Positions 12,699 to 13,711 of a stretch of 13,711 bases of DNA are shown in pieces. A model generated the notes under the pieces. The model was not told where the DNA came from, did not search any database, and was given only the letters and a program-made list of their open reading frames with translations. Every line of letters begins with the position of its first letter. Within the stretch, counting starts at the first letter, position 1. The DNA comes from CAYJXJ01 sp964374095. Lineage in GTDB: Bacteria > Elusimicrobiota > Elusimicrobia > UBA1565 > UBA9628. Position numbers and translations under genes: made by a program. The stretch spans positions 1-13,711 of the forward strand of contig CAYJXJ010000125.1 of assembly GCA_964374095.1 (NCBI GenBank), written 5' to 3'.

Positions 12699-12769
12699 TG
12701 CCCCCGGACGGAATCGAACCGTCCTCCGCCGCGTGGGACGCGGCGCTCTATCCATTGAGCTGCCGGGGC
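12699..12769 (-). tRNA. tRNA gene or tRNA relic, possibly Gly(CCC)
   Basis: A clear cloverleaf: acceptor GCCCCGG / CGGGGGC with one G-G mismatch, D-arm GCTC...GAGC, a GC-only anticodon stem (CCGCG / CGCGG) and T-arm GACGG-TTCGATT-CCGTC, then discriminator A; CCA is not encoded. The anticodon loop is only TCCCA if the stem is fully paired, or G-TCCCA-C if the last pair opens. U33 followed by CCC would read glycine codon GGG. The total of 71 nt is about two short. The identity is therefore tentative and the gene may be defective. Confidence 0.65.
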
Positions 12770-12783
12770 GAAAGCCCGCCGCC

Positions 12784-12812
12784 ATTGTATCAAATGAACT
12801 TGACGAGATCGG
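12784..12812 (-). promoter_or_regulatory. Possible promoter of the tRNA and following operon
   Basis: TACAAT (12784-12789) is a good -10 placed 14 bp before the tRNA 5' end. The -35 region (CCGATC at 12807-12812) is poor. It overlaps the end of the VapC gene. Confidence 0.35.
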
Positions 12813-13176
12813 AATACGGCGTCAGGGCCTTGTCGACCGAGCAGAACCTTGCCGGCTCGTCCATCGCCTGGGCGATCAGCAGCCGGTCAAAAGGGTCGCG
12901 GTGGTGCGGCGGCAGTCCGGCGACCAGAGCGGCGGCGGCGGCCCGCACGGGCAGCTCTATGAAGCCGCTGTCGATGGCGGCCTCGGCGATCTCTTCCGGC
13001 CTCACCCGAAAGGATATCCGTCCGGCCTGCGCCTTGACGGCGATCTCCCAGATGCTGGCGGCGCTGAAGAGTATCTCGGCCTCCGGGTCCTCGATGCTCG
13101 CCCGGGCTTCCTTGGACAGTTTCCGCGGTTCCGCCAAAGCCCAGAGCAGGACATGCGTGTCGAGGAGGATCCGCAT
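12790..13176 (-). CDS. vapC: PIN-domain toxin VapC
   Basis: A 128-residue PIN ribonuclease with all the expected acidic residues: D6 (LLDTHVLLWAL), E44 (SIWEIAVK), D94/D97 (HHRDPFDRLLIAQA) and D115 (SVDKAL). LLDTHVLLWA and RDPFDRLLIAQA are typical of the Sll0205-like PIN subgroup that pairs with Phd-type antitoxins. The ATG at 13176 overlaps the antitoxin stop as TGATG; a GTG one codon earlier is also possible. It is unrelated in detail to the PIN toxin of the duplicated units. The 3' end reaches within 21 bp of the tRNA. Confidence 0.9.
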   Translation of the reverse strand: MRILLDTHVLLWALAEPRKLSKEARASIEDPEAEILFSAASIWEIAVKAQAGRISFRVRPEEIAEAAIDSGFIELPVRAAAAALVAGLPPHHRDPFDRLLIAQAMDEPARFCSVDKALTPYSDLVKFI

Positions 13177-13403
13177 CACCCCTTCTCGAAGGAGGCCAGC
13201 ACTCTCGCCCTCAGTGGGGCGTCGAAATCGGCGGGTACGGTCAGTCTTCCCTTGAGGACGCCGAGGCGGTGCTTCCGGCCCCGCAGGGCAACGAGTTTGG
13301 CGACGGGCTTGCCGGCCCGGGCGATGATGATTTCCTTGCCCGCCGCGGCCTCGTCGATCAGGCGGGAAAGCTGCGACTTCGCGCAGTAGACATTGATGGT
13401 CAT
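13176..13403 (-). CDS. Phd/YefM-family antitoxin
   Basis: A 75-residue antitoxin. The N-terminal fold (MTINVYCAKSQLSRLIDEAA, then GKEIIIARAGKPVAKLVAL) is the standard Phd/YefM DNA-binding domain. The tail (RLGVLKGRLTVPADFDAPL) is the toxin-binding, active-site-occluding segment usual for VapC partners. The start at ATG 13403 is supported by GGGAGG 7 nt upstream. It is predicted to repress its own promoter through the palindromes at 13426-13475. Confidence 0.9.
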   Translation of the reverse strand: MTINVYCAKSQLSRLIDEAAAGKEIIIARAGKPVAKLVALRGRKHRLGVLKGRLTVPADFDAPLRARVLASFEKG

Positions 13404-13425
13404 CCCAAGGCCTCCCGAAACAAAC

Positions 13426-13475
13426 AGACCAGACTAGACCAGGTCTAACCATAGTATACCACGACGTGGCGTCGT
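13426..13475. promoter_or_regulatory. Operator palindromes of the Phd-VapC operon
   Basis: Two symmetrical sites flank the -10: ACGACG-TGG-CGTCGT between -35 and -10 (13461-13475), and AGACC-A-GGTCT downstream of it (13436-13446), preceded by a further AGACC half-site at 13426-13430. Positions overlap the promoter and transcription start, as expected for antitoxin autorepression. Confidence 0.55.
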
Positions 13476-13480
13476 GTCAA
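13453..13480 (-). promoter_or_regulatory. Promoter of the Phd-VapC operon
   Basis: TTGACA (13475-13480), 16-bp spacer, TATACT (13453-13458). The spacer is occupied by the palindrome ACGACG-TGG-CGTCGT (13461-13475). Confidence 0.8.
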
Positions 13481-13490
13481 GGGGACGATT

Positions 13491-13693
13491 CTCCATGTTC
13501 CCGGACTTTCTAAGGCGGGCGCGCCTGCCGCGAGGACATCCCGCCGGTGCGTGTTCACGGCCGGCTCTCGGTGCCGGGCATGCGGAACTCCGCCCGGGCG
13601 GAGTCCGCCGGCACCCGCGGAAAACTCCGGCCCCCGCGACGGCCTGCCTCCACCGGTGGAGGCAGGCGGCCTGAAAAGTCCGGGAACTTGGAG
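13491..13693. repeat. 203-bp inverted-repeat element with internal palindromes
   Basis: The ends are 20-bp inverted repeats (13491-13510 and 13674-13693) matching at 18 of 20 positions, including a perfect core GTTCCCGGACTTT / AAAGTCCGGGAAC. Inside are a perfect 26-bp palindrome (13642-13667, centre CACCGGTG), an 18-bp palindrome ACTCCGCCCGGGCGGAGT (13587-13604), and an 8-bp pair GGTGCCGG / CCGGCACC (13570-13577, 13608-13615) enclosing it. No protein-coding gene is supported here. A MITE-like element or a structured RNA would both fit. Confidence 0.6.
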
Positions 13694-13711
13694 TACGCGT
13701 TTCTCGACCCG

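Noticed and set aside
12699..12785. Protein coding through the tRNA (frames with SSMDRAP and AAQWIERR)
   Set aside because: These are the usual translations of tRNA D- and T-arm sequence, not genes.
13474..13674. A 66-codon plus-strand ORF in the right-end element
   Set aside because: It lies entirely within palindromic repeat sequence, has no ribosome-binding site and no recognisable protein features.

Overview
The window looks like an accessory, toxin-antitoxin-rich stretch of chromosome from a high-GC Gram-negative bacterium. An outer-membrane porin with a signal peptide and a C-terminal Phe supports a diderm cell. The mix of MNT/HEPN pairs, PIN toxins and AAA/DUF4143 ATPases would suit an uncultured lineage such as Elusimicrobiota, but no marker gene fixes the taxon. 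Every recognisable gene is on the minus strand, so transcription runs from right to left.

Left part (1-6250): a 2,863-bp segment occurs twice in tandem. The two copies are identical wherever both are visible. Each copy carries, in transcription order, a DUF5678-like small protein gene, a short leader element, a HEPN gene broken by a frameshift, an AAA/DUF4143 ATPase with its own promoter, a ribbon-helix-helix antitoxin with an operator-like palindrome, and a PIN toxin. The right-hand copy is also preceded by an MNT nucleotidyltransferase, a second leader and a diverged (about 96% identical) DUF5678 gene. In the left copy the leader is joined directly to the HEPN start codon, with no MNT gene between them.

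Middle (6250-9480): a multiply frameshifted remnant of another AAA/DUF4143 protein, a strong terminator, a 670-residue porin with a sigma-70 promoter and a structured 5' leader, and a small HepT-like remnant.

Right part (9480-12770): a tightly overlapping gene chain: AbiEii-like nucleotidyltransferase, a 68-residue unknown protein, a membrane-anchored TPR protein, two tandem leader elements, MNT, HEPN, MntA and HepT. A tRNA-like gene lies just upstream. At the far right are a Phd-type antitoxin with a VapC toxin, their promoter and operators, and a 203-bp inverted-repeat element full of palindromes.

The most unusual signal is the leader element. It is 47 bp long and occurs four times, always directly before an MNT or HEPN start codon or before another copy of itself. 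Each copy can encode a 16-residue peptide of pattern MT-x-GNGLTP-xxx-GRKP, and each peptide ORF overlaps both neighbouring ORFs by ATGA or GTGA. Its arms form a hairpin that would pair with the downstream start codon, while the 10-nt loop is hypervariable. It could be a translational switch for toxin-antitoxin genes or a module boundary used when such genes are shuffled. Neither role is proven here.
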